Source: Glaciecola sp. HTCC2999 (GTDB taxonomy: Bacteria > Pseudomonadota > Gammaproteobacteria > Enterobacterales > Alteromonadaceae). From it: 64,000 nt of DNA. Of the stretch, positions 10,116 to 18,040 are shown in pieces. The stretch's first letter is position 1. Each line of letters opens with the position of its first letter. Location: contig CATECQ010000007.1 in assembly GCA_949498985.1 (NCBI GenBank), forward strand, positions 1 to 64,000, in the 5' to 3' direction. A program made the translations under genes and the position numbers. The notes under the pieces are model-generated. The model had not been told where the DNA came from. It saw only the letters and a program-made list of their open reading frames with translations, and made no database searches.

Positions 10116-10862
10116 ATGACGCCACATGAACTCATTGAGATGACACAAACTACTCCCGAAAAGATTGTATTTGACGATGTCATGTCGGTGATTAACGAGC
10201 ATTATGATTACACTCCCACTTCCTTTAGTAATGGTGAGATCACCAATGCAGTAGGTACCAATGAAGGTTCATGTAAAATCTTTGCATTTGCACAGCTCCA
10301 TAAATTATCTAAAACCGCGACATTGGCATTATTTGGCCAGTATTATCGTGAAGATGTGTTAGGACACCCAGGCGCCTCTGATCATGGCAATATCCGTAAC
10401 TTCATGACGCATAGCTGGTCAGGTATTGCATTTACTCAGCCCGCGCTAAGTGAGAAACAGCCTACAGGTCGACTGACTACTCGAACAATCGCCATGCATG
10501 CAGACACCAATCCTGCTGGCGATATATTTGGAGGATGGGTATTATCGCAAATGGATATGGCAGCTGGAATTTGCGCCGGTCAACGTGCACAAGGTCGTGT
10601 CGTTACCGTTGCTTTGGATGGCATGAGCTTTATTAAACCGGTGCATGTGGGAGATATTCTGGGCGTCTATACAAACATTGTCCGCGTTGGGCGCAGCTCC
10701 ATTGATGTTAATGTAGAATGTTGGGTACGTCGAAGTCGTATCGGGCAACGTGAAAAAGTCACCGAAGCGATATTTAAATTTGTCGCTTTGGACAACGCAG
10801 GCAAATCAATGCCCGTACCTGAACTGGATGATCTGCCCCATTATGTTGAAAGTCAGTTATAA
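10116..10862 (+). CDS. HopJ-domain / acyl-CoA thioesterase fusion
   Basis: 248 residues. The first ~112 residues (TPHELIEMTQTTPEKIVFDDV to NIRNFMTHSWSG, described by its ends) match the HopJ family, a small domain named after a Pseudomonas effector but common as a stand-alone protein in marine gammaproteobacteria. From about residue 120 to the end it is a YciA/BFIT-type hotdog acyl-CoA thioesterase, with HADTNPAGDIFGGWVLSQMD (the Asn/Asp active-site region), FIKPVHVGD, and a C-terminal FKFVALD. The fusion is continuous with no stop or frame change at the join. The enzyme half hydrolyses acyl-CoA; the role of the HopJ half is unknown. Confidence 0.85.
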   Translation: MTPHELIEMTQTTPEKIVFDDVMSVINEHYDYTPTSFSNGEITNAVGTNEGSCKIFAFAQLHKLSKTATLALFGQYYREDVLGHPGASDHGNIRNFMTHSWSGIAFTQPALSEKQPTGRLTTRTIAMHADTNPAGDIFGGWVLSQMDMAAGICAGQRAQGRVVTVALDGMSFIKPVHVGDILGVYTNIVRVGRSSIDVNVECWVRRSRIGQREKVTEAIFKFVALDNAGKSMPVPELDDLPHYVESQL

Positions 10863-10869
10863 GCCAAGC

Positions 10870-11802
10870 TTATTTACCGATAATCTTTGAGGATAAATCT
10901 AGGCCTAAGAATTGAGCGGCTTTACTGACGAACTTATTCGTTTGCAACCAACCTGTTTGCAGTTCTTGGGCATTATCTTCAGCAACGATATCATCCCACT
11001 GCGCTAACACATTCTCTGGCGTTTGCTGTTCAGGCGCTAGATAAATACCCTCCGTTTCTTTGATGACCGCCTTAGCATAGCCACCCGAACCACAGGCTAA
11101 AATAGTGCGATTGGGCCCTGTTTGGGCTACAAGGGCAAGTAAGCCAGCAGATACTGACTCCACCGTCATCAAATCCAACACGCGTTCATCTTCTATTAAC
11201 GCTTCAGTCATAGCAGTTCTTGCCGTGGGCGATAAGCAGTTTACATGAATGTTATTTTTAAGCCCTTCGATACATAAGGTATTCATTAAACCAACCACGC
11301 CCATTTTAGCGGCACCATAATTGGCTTGACCAAAATTACCGTACAAACCAGATGAAGAAGTCGTCATCACAATTCGTCCATACTGCTGCTCTCGCATGAT
11401 TGGCCAAACGGCTTTAGCACAATTGGCAGAGCCGAGTAAATGAACATCTAAGATCAAACCAAAATCATCCATAGGCATCTTAGTAAATGATTTATCCCTC
11501 AGTATTCCTGCATTATTAACAAGAATGTCGATGCGTCCCCACTTTGCCATCACAGCGTCAACCATTTGCTCCACTTCATTGAGTTGGGCAACATTAGCGC
11601 CATTTGCGATAGCTACTCCCCCTAGCGCTTCAATTTCAGATACCACACTCAAAGCACCTGCAGATAAATTACCATCGGGTGTTGCGAGATCATTAACAAC
11701 AACTTTTGCACCGCGTTTGGCTAAGGCTAAAGCATGTGATCGACCTAAGCCGGTTCCAGCTCCGGTAATGATGGCCACTTGGTTATCATAGCGAATATTC
11801 AT
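10870..11802 (-). CDS. Short-chain dehydrogenase/reductase (17-beta-HSD4-like)
   Basis: 310 residues. NAD(P)-binding motif TGAGTGLGRSHA near residue 14, NNAG near residue 97, catalytic Ser in TTSSSGLYG and YGAAK as the YxxxK motif. The length and the opening (GTGLGRSHALALAKRGAKV) resemble the dehydrogenase domain of peroxisomal multifunctional enzyme type 2 and bacterial 3-hydroxyacyl-CoA or steroid dehydrogenases. The neighbouring thioesterase gene (tail to tail, 7 bases apart) fits a fatty-acyl substrate, but this is inference. Confidence 0.88.
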   Translation of the reverse strand: MNIRYDNQVAIITGAGTGLGRSHALALAKRGAKVVVNDLATPDGNLSAGALSVVSEIEALGGVAIANGANVAQLNEVEQMVDAVMAKWGRIDILVNNAGILRDKSFTKMPMDDFGLILDVHLLGSANCAKAVWPIMREQQYGRIVMTTSSSGLYGNFGQANYGAAKMGVVGLMNTLCIEGLKNNIHVNCLSPTARTAMTEALIEDERVLDLMTVESVSAGLLALVAQTGPNRTILACGSGGYAKAVIKETEGIYLAPEQQTPENVLAQWDDIVAEDNAQELQTGWLQTNKFVSKAAQFLGLDLSSKIIGK

Positions 11803-11911
11803 GGGGTTGCTCTTATACTGGGAAATTTCATATAGGATAAGACTAGCATTGTTTAAACTTTTTGTATGCTGAGACGTATTGATAAATAATTATTAGATTA
11901 GGTTATTAAAT

Positions 11912-12577
11912 ATGTGCCGATTACTTACCACTATCATTTTAAGCTCCATTATATTGCAAGGTATTACCATGACAGTTTCTGCACAGGACTCCGCTAGTTC
12001 AGTAAACGCTACTCCAATGTACAAAGGCACCGAAACGTTGGCCTATGAAGTTGTAAATACATTAGATGCAAATATTGAAATCCGAACCTATCCGCAAGCC
12101 GTTAAAGTTTCCGCTAACGCAAATGGCGAAAACAACGCGTTTGGTCAATTATTTAAATATATTTCAGGGGCTAATTCCGTCAATACCGACATCGCCATGA
12201 CATCCCCAGTCGAAATGAGCGCCTCATCAACTAAAATTGCCATGACAACGCCTGTAGAAATGACCATGAATAATAATAAAATGCAGATGAGTTTCTTTTT
12301 GCCGGCTATGTATGATTACGAATCGGCGCCAAGGCCTACGAATCCAGGTGTTAAGTTAACAAATGTTCCATCTAAAACAGTAGGTGTCATTCGCTTCTCT
12401 GGCTTGCGCAGTGAAGATAAGGTGGCTGAAAAAACCGCACAATTACGCGACAGGTTAATTCAAGCTAATTATCAGATTATCTCAGAGCCAGTGGTGATGG
12501 GGTATGACGCGCCTTGGACATTGTGGTTTAAACGTCGCAACGAAGTGATGTTTGAAGTCATTCCTGCGGCTTCATAA
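11912..12577 (+). CDS. Exported SOUL-family haem-binding protein
   Basis: 221 residues with a signal peptide ending near VSA-QD (residue 24). The mature part has the SOUL hallmarks: IEIRTYP, repeated IAMTSPVEM / IAMTTPVEM, FFLPAMYD and a C-terminal DAPWTLWFKRRNEV. SOUL/HBP proteins bind haem or tetrapyrroles; in bacteria the physiological role is uncertain. Monocistronic by appearance, divergent from the SDR gene. Confidence 0.88.
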   Translation: MCRLLTTIILSSIILQGITMTVSAQDSASSVNATPMYKGTETLAYEVVNTLDANIEIRTYPQAVKVSANANGENNAFGQLFKYISGANSVNTDIAMTSPVEMSASSTKIAMTTPVEMTMNNNKMQMSFFLPAMYDYESAPRPTNPGVKLTNVPSKTVGVIRFSGLRSEDKVAEKTAQLRDRLIQANYQIISEPVVMGYDAPWTLWFKRRNEVMFEVIPAAS

Positions 12578-12604
12578 ATCATAATAACGTTATACAATTT
12601 CGAA

Positions 12605-12681
12605 CCATTAGTCAGTTGATTGTAAGCATTAAGACTAATGGCTATATAGAGTTCACTGCGTTGTATCGATACAGTGCGAAC
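12605..12681. repeat. Two tandem inverted repeats in an intergenic region
   Basis: CCATTAGTC (12605-12613) is mirrored by GACTAATGG (12633-12641) around a 19-base loop. Next to it lies a perfect 12-base palindrome TGTATCGATACA (12662-12673), flanked by imperfect GTTCACTG / CAGTGCGAAC arms. There is no T-run, so these are not a classical terminator. They could be regulatory sites for the EamA permease gene 30 bases downstream, or RNA hairpins in the SOUL transcript tail. Confidence 0.4.
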
Positions 12682-12710
12682 TTATCTTATTTGAGTAACC
12701 CTATCCTATT

Positions 12711-13574
12711 ATGCCTCAACGTTATCAATTTTTAATCCCATGGCTATTTTTAGTCGTGTGGAGCTCAGGTTATTCGATGGCAAAATTGGCATTAGAATAC
12801 ACCCTTCCCTTTAACTTATTAGCTTATCGGTTTTTAGGCGCGGCATTAGTCGTCACACCATTAGTACTATTAATGCGTTTACCGCTACCGAATTGGTCGC
12901 ATGCTAAAAGCCTAATTGGTACAGGGATCTTTTTACATCTTGGGCATTTTGGTACGATGTATGTGGGTATGAAACTCGGTGCAAGTGCCAATATAATGGC
13001 TCTTTTCGCCGCCTCTCAGCCCGTATTGATCATTTTAACAAGTGCACTTTTAGCCAAACAAATGCCTTCTTGGAAAATTTGGGTAGGACTCATGCTTGGG
13101 TTAACGGGCGCAGCTTGGGTTATCGGTATCGATATGCAGGGGGATACGGGGTATGTCTTAGGGGCTATATTAGGGTTTATCGCAGTAGTCGGTATGTCTA
13201 TTGGTCAGGTGATTGAAAAACGCCGAGATCTACCATTACACCCATTAGTGGCAACTTGGGTACAATACATCTTTGCTGCTCTAATAAGTGTGCCACTGGC
13301 CTTAATGACTGAAGGATTAGTATTCGACCCCACTCCTGCGTTCTTCTTCTCGGTCGGACATTTAATCATCATGAATACCGTAGTGGGCATTATGTTAATG
13401 TTTGCGATGGTGCGCAGTGGTTCGATGTCTCAAGCAACGGCGATTATGTTTCTGGTGCCAGCAGTAGCCGCTATTATTGCATGGCCTGTTGCAGGTGAAA
13501 CAGTTCCTTTAATTGCAATCCCAGGTATGCTGTTAGCCATGGCTGGGGCTATTTGGACCAGAAAAGTCACTTAA
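12711..13574 (+). CDS. EamA-family (DMT superfamily) permease
   Basis: 287 residues with ten predicted membrane helices in two EamA repeats (about residues 8-135 and 145-285). Family signs include VVWSSGYSMAKLALEY at the first helix and the repeated AASQPVLIIL / IMFLVPAVAAI pattern. Members export amino acids, nucleosides or other metabolites; substrate cannot be told here. The start ATG has only a weak ribosome site. Confidence 0.88.
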   Translation: MPQRYQFLIPWLFLVVWSSGYSMAKLALEYTLPFNLLAYRFLGAALVVTPLVLLMRLPLPNWSHAKSLIGTGIFLHLGHFGTMYVGMKLGASANIMALFAASQPVLIILTSALLAKQMPSWKIWVGLMLGLTGAAWVIGIDMQGDTGYVLGAILGFIAVVGMSIGQVIEKRRDLPLHPLVATWVQYIFAALISVPLALMTEGLVFDPTPAFFFSVGHLIIMNTVVGIMLMFAMVRSGSMSQATAIMFLVPAVAAIIAWPVAGETVPLIAIPGMLLAMAGAIWTRKVT

Positions 13575-13598
13575 AGCAAATAAATTACATTTAATGGG

Positions 13599-13626
13599 TT
13601 GACACAATCAAGCAAAGCCCTATAAT
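13599..13626 (+). promoter_or_regulatory. Strong sigma-70 promoter for tRNA-Val
   Basis: A perfect -35 TTGACA (13599-13604) is followed 16 bases later by a perfect -10 TATAAT (13621-13626), then a GC-containing discriminator (ACCGCACAC) of the kind seen at stable-RNA promoters. The tRNA begins about 90 bases downstream. Confidence 0.8.
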
Positions 13627-13715
13627 ACCGCACACTTCTTCGGGAACACACTGTTCCTATGAACAAGTTAACACCGCAAATTAGCCCCTAATTTAACGTG
13701 TTTAAGTAGTAAAAT

Positions 13716-13791
13716 GGACGCTTAGCTCAGTTGGGAGAGCATCGCCCTTACAAGGCGAGGGTCACTGGTTCAAGCCCAGTAGCGTCCACCA
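13716..13791 (+). tRNA. tRNA-Val (anticodon UAC)
   Basis: 76 nt including the encoded CCA. The acceptor arms GGACGCT and AGCGTCC pair perfectly over 7 bp; the D-arm has AGCTCAGTTGGGAGAGC; the anticodon loop is CTTACAA within a CGCC.../...GGCG stem; the T-arm has GGTTCAAGCC. The anticodon TAC reads valine codons. It is followed within 200 bases by the polysaccharide operon; I see no terminator hairpin immediately after it. Confidence 0.96.
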
Positions 13792-13983
13792 CTTCTTCTA
13801 GATTTTCAAACACTTTTTAATCTCTATAAAATCTATTTTATCTCTCTACAGCAGCACTATCTAATGCATGGTTTGTATTTAATTATTCCCACACAAACAA
13901 AAAACTGAAAATTACTTCACCTATCCTTAAAGTCTGACCAGTTATCGCCGATACATATTTAGAATTTACTATAAGGAAGAAAC

Positions 13984-14310
13984 GTGGAATTTTCAAAATC
14001 AATTACAGATAACACTCTTACCCTGCATTTAAACGGTGATTTAGATGCCCAAGGTTGCGATGTATTGCGTGATGAATTTGTTACGCTTGCCGAGAACCCT
14101 AGTTTCTCTATGATTGATATCGATCTGGAAAACGTCCAATTTATTGACTCTTCAGGCATTGGTTTAATTGTATTTTTATTCAAAAAACTGCGTACACAAA
14201 CTATCGATTTGTCTATCAAGAATATTCATTCTCAACCGTTAGAACTGATACAGCTGCTCAGAATAGAATCTGTTATCACGATAGCCCCTTTAATTTCCTC
14301 TGACATTTAG
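13984..14310 (+). CDS. STAS-domain protein, SypA-like biofilm regulator
   Basis: 108 residues forming a single STAS (anti-sigma antagonist) domain, with LNGDLDAQGCDVL and the phosphosite motif FIDSSGIG. The first serine of that motif is residue 56, the position reported as the phosphosite of Vibrio fischeri SypA. The start is a GTG with AAGGA six bases upstream; no earlier ATG is in frame. It is first in a five-gene operon in the order of sypABCDE. By analogy it is a switch that promotes polysaccharide production when unphosphorylated and is controlled by the RsbW/PP2C protein encoded at 18,041. Functional transfer from Vibrio is inference. Confidence 0.85.
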   Translation: MEFSKSITDNTLTLHLNGDLDAQGCDVLRDEFVTLAENPSFSMIDIDLENVQFIDSSGIGLIVFLFKKLRTQTIDLSIKNIHSQPLELIQLLRIESVITIAPLISSDI

Positions 14311-14319
14311 AAGAAGTCT

Positions 14320-15231
14320 ATGAATCAATTAAAAACATCTATTATTGTCGCCATATTGTTGTTAAACGGTTGTTCTGCTTTCCCAGAATATGGCAAAGGA
14401 GGAATGGCTGAGCATCATATTGAACTGCTTGATCCATTTTATACTGATGAACCTTTAGGAAAAGAACACGGCTTACGCTTTGAATTCGAATTAGTCAGAC
14501 AGCAACTGGCTGTATTGGTGTTGGAAGGCGCTGATTTATGTTTCCCTGCAACCGTAATGGAAGCTAAAAATTTCGAGTCACGCATCGCTCGTGAAATCTA
14601 TGGTGATATGTTATTTGATGCAACCAATGACGTCATTGTATTGCGTCATCTACTGCATCGCTTGGAGCGTCAACTAGACTATGCTTTACAGTATGAAACT
14701 TGCCAACTACCTCAAATAGTGAAAGACAATGTAGATGTCGAAATAGAAACCACCATTGATACTAATTTACATGCCGATACGACCATGGAAACAGAGGTTA
14801 TCCAGCACCGTATAATAGATGTCCCTGTTCGTAACCAAGAAGATGATCTTGCTCAAATTTTATTATTACTTAACGCAGATAATCAATTCGCAACAAGCTC
14901 TAGTGAAGTCAATTTAAAGTATGTTGCGCGTTTAGCTCAAGCGGCTCAAATTATTCAATATTACCCGCAGCTACAATTGCAGGTAATCGGTTATACCGAT
15001 GAAATAGGTAATAAAGAACAAAATATTGCCTTAGGACAAGCCCGTGCTGAAGGGGTTGCGCGTTATTTAGAAGCGTTTGGGATTACGATGGACCGTATTG
15101 ATGTCAGCACTCATGGTGAGGCAAGCCCCCTTTTCCCTGGAGATGCACCGCATATTCGTCTGACTAATCGACGAGTCAATATCACAATATCAATGAAACC
15201 TAACGACGAAGTTGTTTCAGAGGATTTATGA
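14320..15231 (+). CDS. OmpA-domain outer-membrane lipoprotein, SypB-like
   Basis: 303 residues. A lipoprotein signal with lipobox LLNGC (Cys19) is followed by a region without recognised domain (about 20-165) and a C-terminal OmpA/MotB peptidoglycan-binding domain (about 175-295), with VIGYTDEIGNKEQN, LGQARAEGVARYL and LTNRRVNI. It probably links the outer membrane to peptidoglycan beside the export pore encoded next. Second gene of the syp-like operon; its stop overlaps the next start as ATGA. Confidence 0.88.
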   Translation: MNQLKTSIIVAILLLNGCSAFPEYGKGGMAEHHIELLDPFYTDEPLGKEHGLRFEFELVRQQLAVLVLEGADLCFPATVMEAKNFESRIAREIYGDMLFDATNDVIVLRHLLHRLERQLDYALQYETCQLPQIVKDNVDVEIETTIDTNLHADTTMETEVIQHRIIDVPVRNQEDDLAQILLLLNADNQFATSSSEVNLKYVARLAQAAQIIQYYPQLQLQVIGYTDEIGNKEQNIALGQARAEGVARYLEAFGITMDRIDVSTHGEASPLFPGDAPHIRLTNRRVNITISMKPNDEVVSEDL

Positions 15232-17336
15232 TTAAATCAAATATTTGGCTATTTTGTATCTATTTATTCATCAGTGTATCGGCATTAGCAGATACATCTG
15301 AATATATTGTACAAGCTGGTGATATGATCAAAGTGGAGCTTCCTGGTGAAGATTCATTTGATAGTTCATTCTCAGTCGACCGTGAAGGAAATATTTTAAT
15401 CCCTGAAATAGGTAAGATTAAAGTGGTCGGTATGTACGAGTCAGAGCTAACTGAAGTCATTAAAGAAAGCTTGCAGGTGATATATCGCGATCTGTCCGGT
15501 CTCCAAATATTAGTCTCTAAAAAACAAATGATCATTACCGTTAATGGCTATGTATCCTCGCCCGGCGAGTATGTTCTTCCTGCTACTGCCAATATACAAA
15601 TGGCATTACAAAAAGCGGAAGGACTCCGCTCTGGGGCTCAAATCAATAAGCTTCGTTTGAAGCGTGATAATAAAGAAATTGTCTTTGACTATAAATCTTA
15701 CCTAGATTCTGGCGATGCTAGTATATTACCTAAGATGCAATCGCTAGATGAGCTATTTGTGCCAGCCTCTCCGATCATTGGTAACGTGGAAATGGATTTT
15801 GACCCTGCAAAAATTCCTGATGCCGGCGATGCCGCCAGAGATAGTTCTGCTATTAAGGTATTTGGCGAAGTCATGAGTCCGGGTAGTTTTTCGTTCCGTG
15901 AAGGTAAAAGCATTATCGATTTACTTATGCGAGCTGGTGGTGTGACTCGTTATGCAGGGGTTGAACAAATCCGTATTATTACCGATAGTGAACCTCAGTT
16001 ATTTAATCTCAAGCGCTATTTAGAAACCGGTGATAGTAATCTATTACCTAGTATCCAGTCAGGAGCAACTGTTTTCGTTCCCATTCGTGTGGAAGAAATT
16101 AAGGCTGGGGGAAATGTCGTTTACATCATGGGCGAAGTCAAAAAACCTGGCGCCTTTGAAGGTAAAGAAGAAGCCACTTTTATGGATATTCTAGCGAATG
16201 CTGGTGGTCCTACTCGCTATGCTGAATCGAGACAGATACGCGTTATTAAAGCGAATGGCTCTGTCATTCCTTTCGATTTAACCGCGTTCACTGAAGGGGA
16301 TAGTGTCGTCACACCCACAATTGAAAATGGCGATGCTATATTTATTCCTGAAAAAACTGAAATCAATGAAAAATCATGGTTAAAAGTGACCCCCAACAGA
16401 GCCGTACGTGTCATTGGTGAAGTAGTCAAACCAGGTCGATTTGAATGGTCTGATGAAATGTCACTATTAGATCTTATTGCTCATACTGGCGGTCCAACCT
16501 CTCGCGCAGACACCGCTACCATTGAAGTCCTTTCTCCTACCCCCGAAGGGGATACGAAAGTAACCGTTTTTAATTTAGATAATTTTATCAAGGAAGGCCG
16601 CAGCGAGTCGGAACTTCCTCAAATCTATGCTGGTGCAACCATCAGAGTGCATGATTTACCCGTAGATCCCACAAATAACAAATCTCAATGGGTCAGACAA
16701 TCATCCGACAAATCAATCTATATTTTTGGCCAAGTAGGTGCACCAGGTCGCTTTAAATTTGATGATAATATGCATTTTCTGGATATCTTAGCAGCCGCAG
16801 ATGGACCCACAGATAAAGCTGATTTACATAATATTCGCATTAGCCATCGCGATTTGCCTTATGCCAAAGTCTCAAAACTGAATTTAGCCATGTATTTTGA
16901 AACGGGTGATGAAAGCATGCTCCCAGAGGTCAAAACGGGTGATTCGATTTATATTCCTGAAAAACAACGCTTATGGTTAGATCAATCCAAAGAAAGTACC
17001 ATACGCATATTAGGCGCTATCAATAAACCAGGCCGATACCGCTTTAGCGATAATATGACAATACTGGATTTAATTGCACAAGCCGCTGGCACTAAAGGTG
17101 ATGCGTACATAGAAAAAATTACTATAGTGAATATTTCTTGTTGTCGAGACCAAGCTAAGACATTCGACTTGTTAGATTTTAGTCAAACTGCAGATGTGAG
17201 TAAATTACCTGTTCTTCGTGCTGGCGATACCGTTTATATTCCCTATCGCTCTGCCTCGGTATATCATAAAGTGCGTTCCGGCTTGTCAGATATATTCCAA
17301 ATTGCGTCAGTTGCTGCACTTATTGGGATTTTATAA
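15228..17336 (+). CDS. Polysaccharide export protein with six SLBB repeats, SypC-like
   Basis: 702 residues, about twice the length of E. coli Wza. A signal peptide (cleaved near ALA-DT, residue 22) leads into a Poly_export domain (YIVQAGDMIKVELPGEDSFD region), then six SLBB repeats, recognisable by VNGYVSSPG, VFGEVMSPG, IMGEVKKPG, VIGEVVKPG, IFGQVGAPG and ILGAINKPG, each followed by a D-ILA-AGG-T segment and a GD-IFIPE tail. The last 20 residues (SDIFQIASVAALIGIL) are hydrophobic and could form the outer-membrane helix barrel as in Wza. It should be the outer-membrane export channel for the polysaccharide. ATGA-coupled to the upstream lipoprotein gene. Confidence 0.9.
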   Translation: MIKSNIWLFCIYLFISVSALADTSEYIVQAGDMIKVELPGEDSFDSSFSVDREGNILIPEIGKIKVVGMYESELTEVIKESLQVIYRDLSGLQILVSKKQMIITVNGYVSSPGEYVLPATANIQMALQKAEGLRSGAQINKLRLKRDNKEIVFDYKSYLDSGDASILPKMQSLDELFVPASPIIGNVEMDFDPAKIPDAGDAARDSSAIKVFGEVMSPGSFSFREGKSIIDLLMRAGGVTRYAGVEQIRIITDSEPQLFNLKRYLETGDSNLLPSIQSGATVFVPIRVEEIKAGGNVVYIMGEVKKPGAFEGKEEATFMDILANAGGPTRYAESRQIRVIKANGSVIPFDLTAFTEGDSVVTPTIENGDAIFIPEKTEINEKSWLKVTPNRAVRVIGEVVKPGRFEWSDEMSLLDLIAHTGGPTSRADTATIEVLSPTPEGDTKVTVFNLDNFIKEGRSESELPQIYAGATIRVHDLPVDPTNNKSQWVRQSSDKSIYIFGQVGAPGRFKFDDNMHFLDILAAADGPTDKADLHNIRISHRDLPYAKVSKLNLAMYFETGDESMLPEVKTGDSIYIPEKQRLWLDQSKESTIRILGAINKPGRYRFSDNMTILDLIAQAAGTKGDAYIEKITIVNISCCRDQAKTFDLLDFSQTADVSKLPVLRAGDTVYIPYRSASVYHKVRSGLSDIFQIASVAALIGIL

Positions 17337-18037
17337 TGTCTTATATTACGCAAAGTAATGAAATTGAGAATGTATATTCGAAAATCACTACTTTAAATTA
17401 CCGGAGTATCGCTATTACGTCATCGACTTCTGGCGAGGGTACGACATCTATGGTGTTAGCCTTAGCTAATCGGATGTTACTTGCTGGTCATAGTGTACTC
17501 GTCGTAGATTTTAATACTTACACGCCCTTTTTTCATGATATTTTATCTTTACCTAAGGCCAACACGTCGAGTATTAAACCGGCTTTAGTGTCAGATAATC
17601 GAGAACGCTCAATACTAAATGGCGTATGTTTACCTAACTCTAAATCATTATTACTCAAACTTCGTCGCACCGGAGAAATAGAGAAATATATTCAAGACTG
17701 GCTCAACGAATATGATTATGTCATTTTTGATACCACTCCCTATGACCGTGTGAACCAACACAACATTTCTTCATCTAGAGTCGCAAGTGCCTGTGATGCA
17801 GTCTTACTATTAGTATTAAGTGGAAGTACGACTCACACGATGGTCAAGGAAACCGTGAATAATCTGCAAGAGGCAGGCGCTAATATGCTCGGATGCGTAA
17901 TGAATGATAAATTAAACCCTACTCTTCAAAATGAATTGGAACGAGAGGCTTTGCGCTTACCCAAGATCTTAAATCCATTAAAAACTAAAATAACAACATG
18001 GATAAAATCTAAATCATTTTTCAAAATGGAGGTGTAA
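17336..18037 (+). CDS. CpsD/SypD-like P-loop ATPase with altered Walker A
   Basis: 233 residues resembling the cytoplasmic ATPase domain of bacterial tyrosine kinases (CpsD/CapB/Wzc C-terminal half). The Walker A region reads SSTSGEGTTSM: the invariant P-loop lysine is replaced by T36. The A' motif (VLVVDFNTYTP) is also unusual, while Walker B (YDYVIFDTTP) is normal. There is no C-terminal tyrosine cluster; the tail is lysine-rich. It may therefore be a non-kinase or weakly active homologue that works with the separate Wzz-type protein encoded at 24,308. Position corresponds to sypD. TAATG overlap with the upstream gene. Confidence 0.8.
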   Translation: MSYITQSNEIENVYSKITTLNYRSIAITSSTSGEGTTSMVLALANRMLLAGHSVLVVDFNTYTPFFHDILSLPKANTSSIKPALVSDNRERSILNGVCLPNSKSLLLKLRRTGEIEKYIQDWLNEYDYVIFDTTPYDRVNQHNISSSRVASACDAVLLLVLSGSTTHTMVKETVNNLQEAGANMLGCVMNDKLNPTLQNELEREALRLPKILNPLKTKITTWIKSKSFFKMEV

Positions 18038-18040
18038 CGC

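Noticed and set aside
13716-13983. tRNA-Val as an integration site for the polysaccharide island
   Set aside because: No integrase gene and no direct repeat of the tRNA 3' end was found at the far side of the locus.
13792-13983. Sigma-54 promoter upstream of the STAS gene, as in Vibrio syp
   Set aside because: No TGGCAC-N5-TTGC type element is visible in the 190 bases.
15300-17300. DNA-level tandem repeat in the export gene
   Set aside because: The periodicity is at protein level (SLBB domains); the nucleotide copies are diverged.
17336-18037. Truncated Wzc-type co-polymerase/kinase
   Set aside because: The gene is complete with overlapping neighbours, and a separate Wzz-type protein is encoded at 24,308, so a two-part system explains the length.
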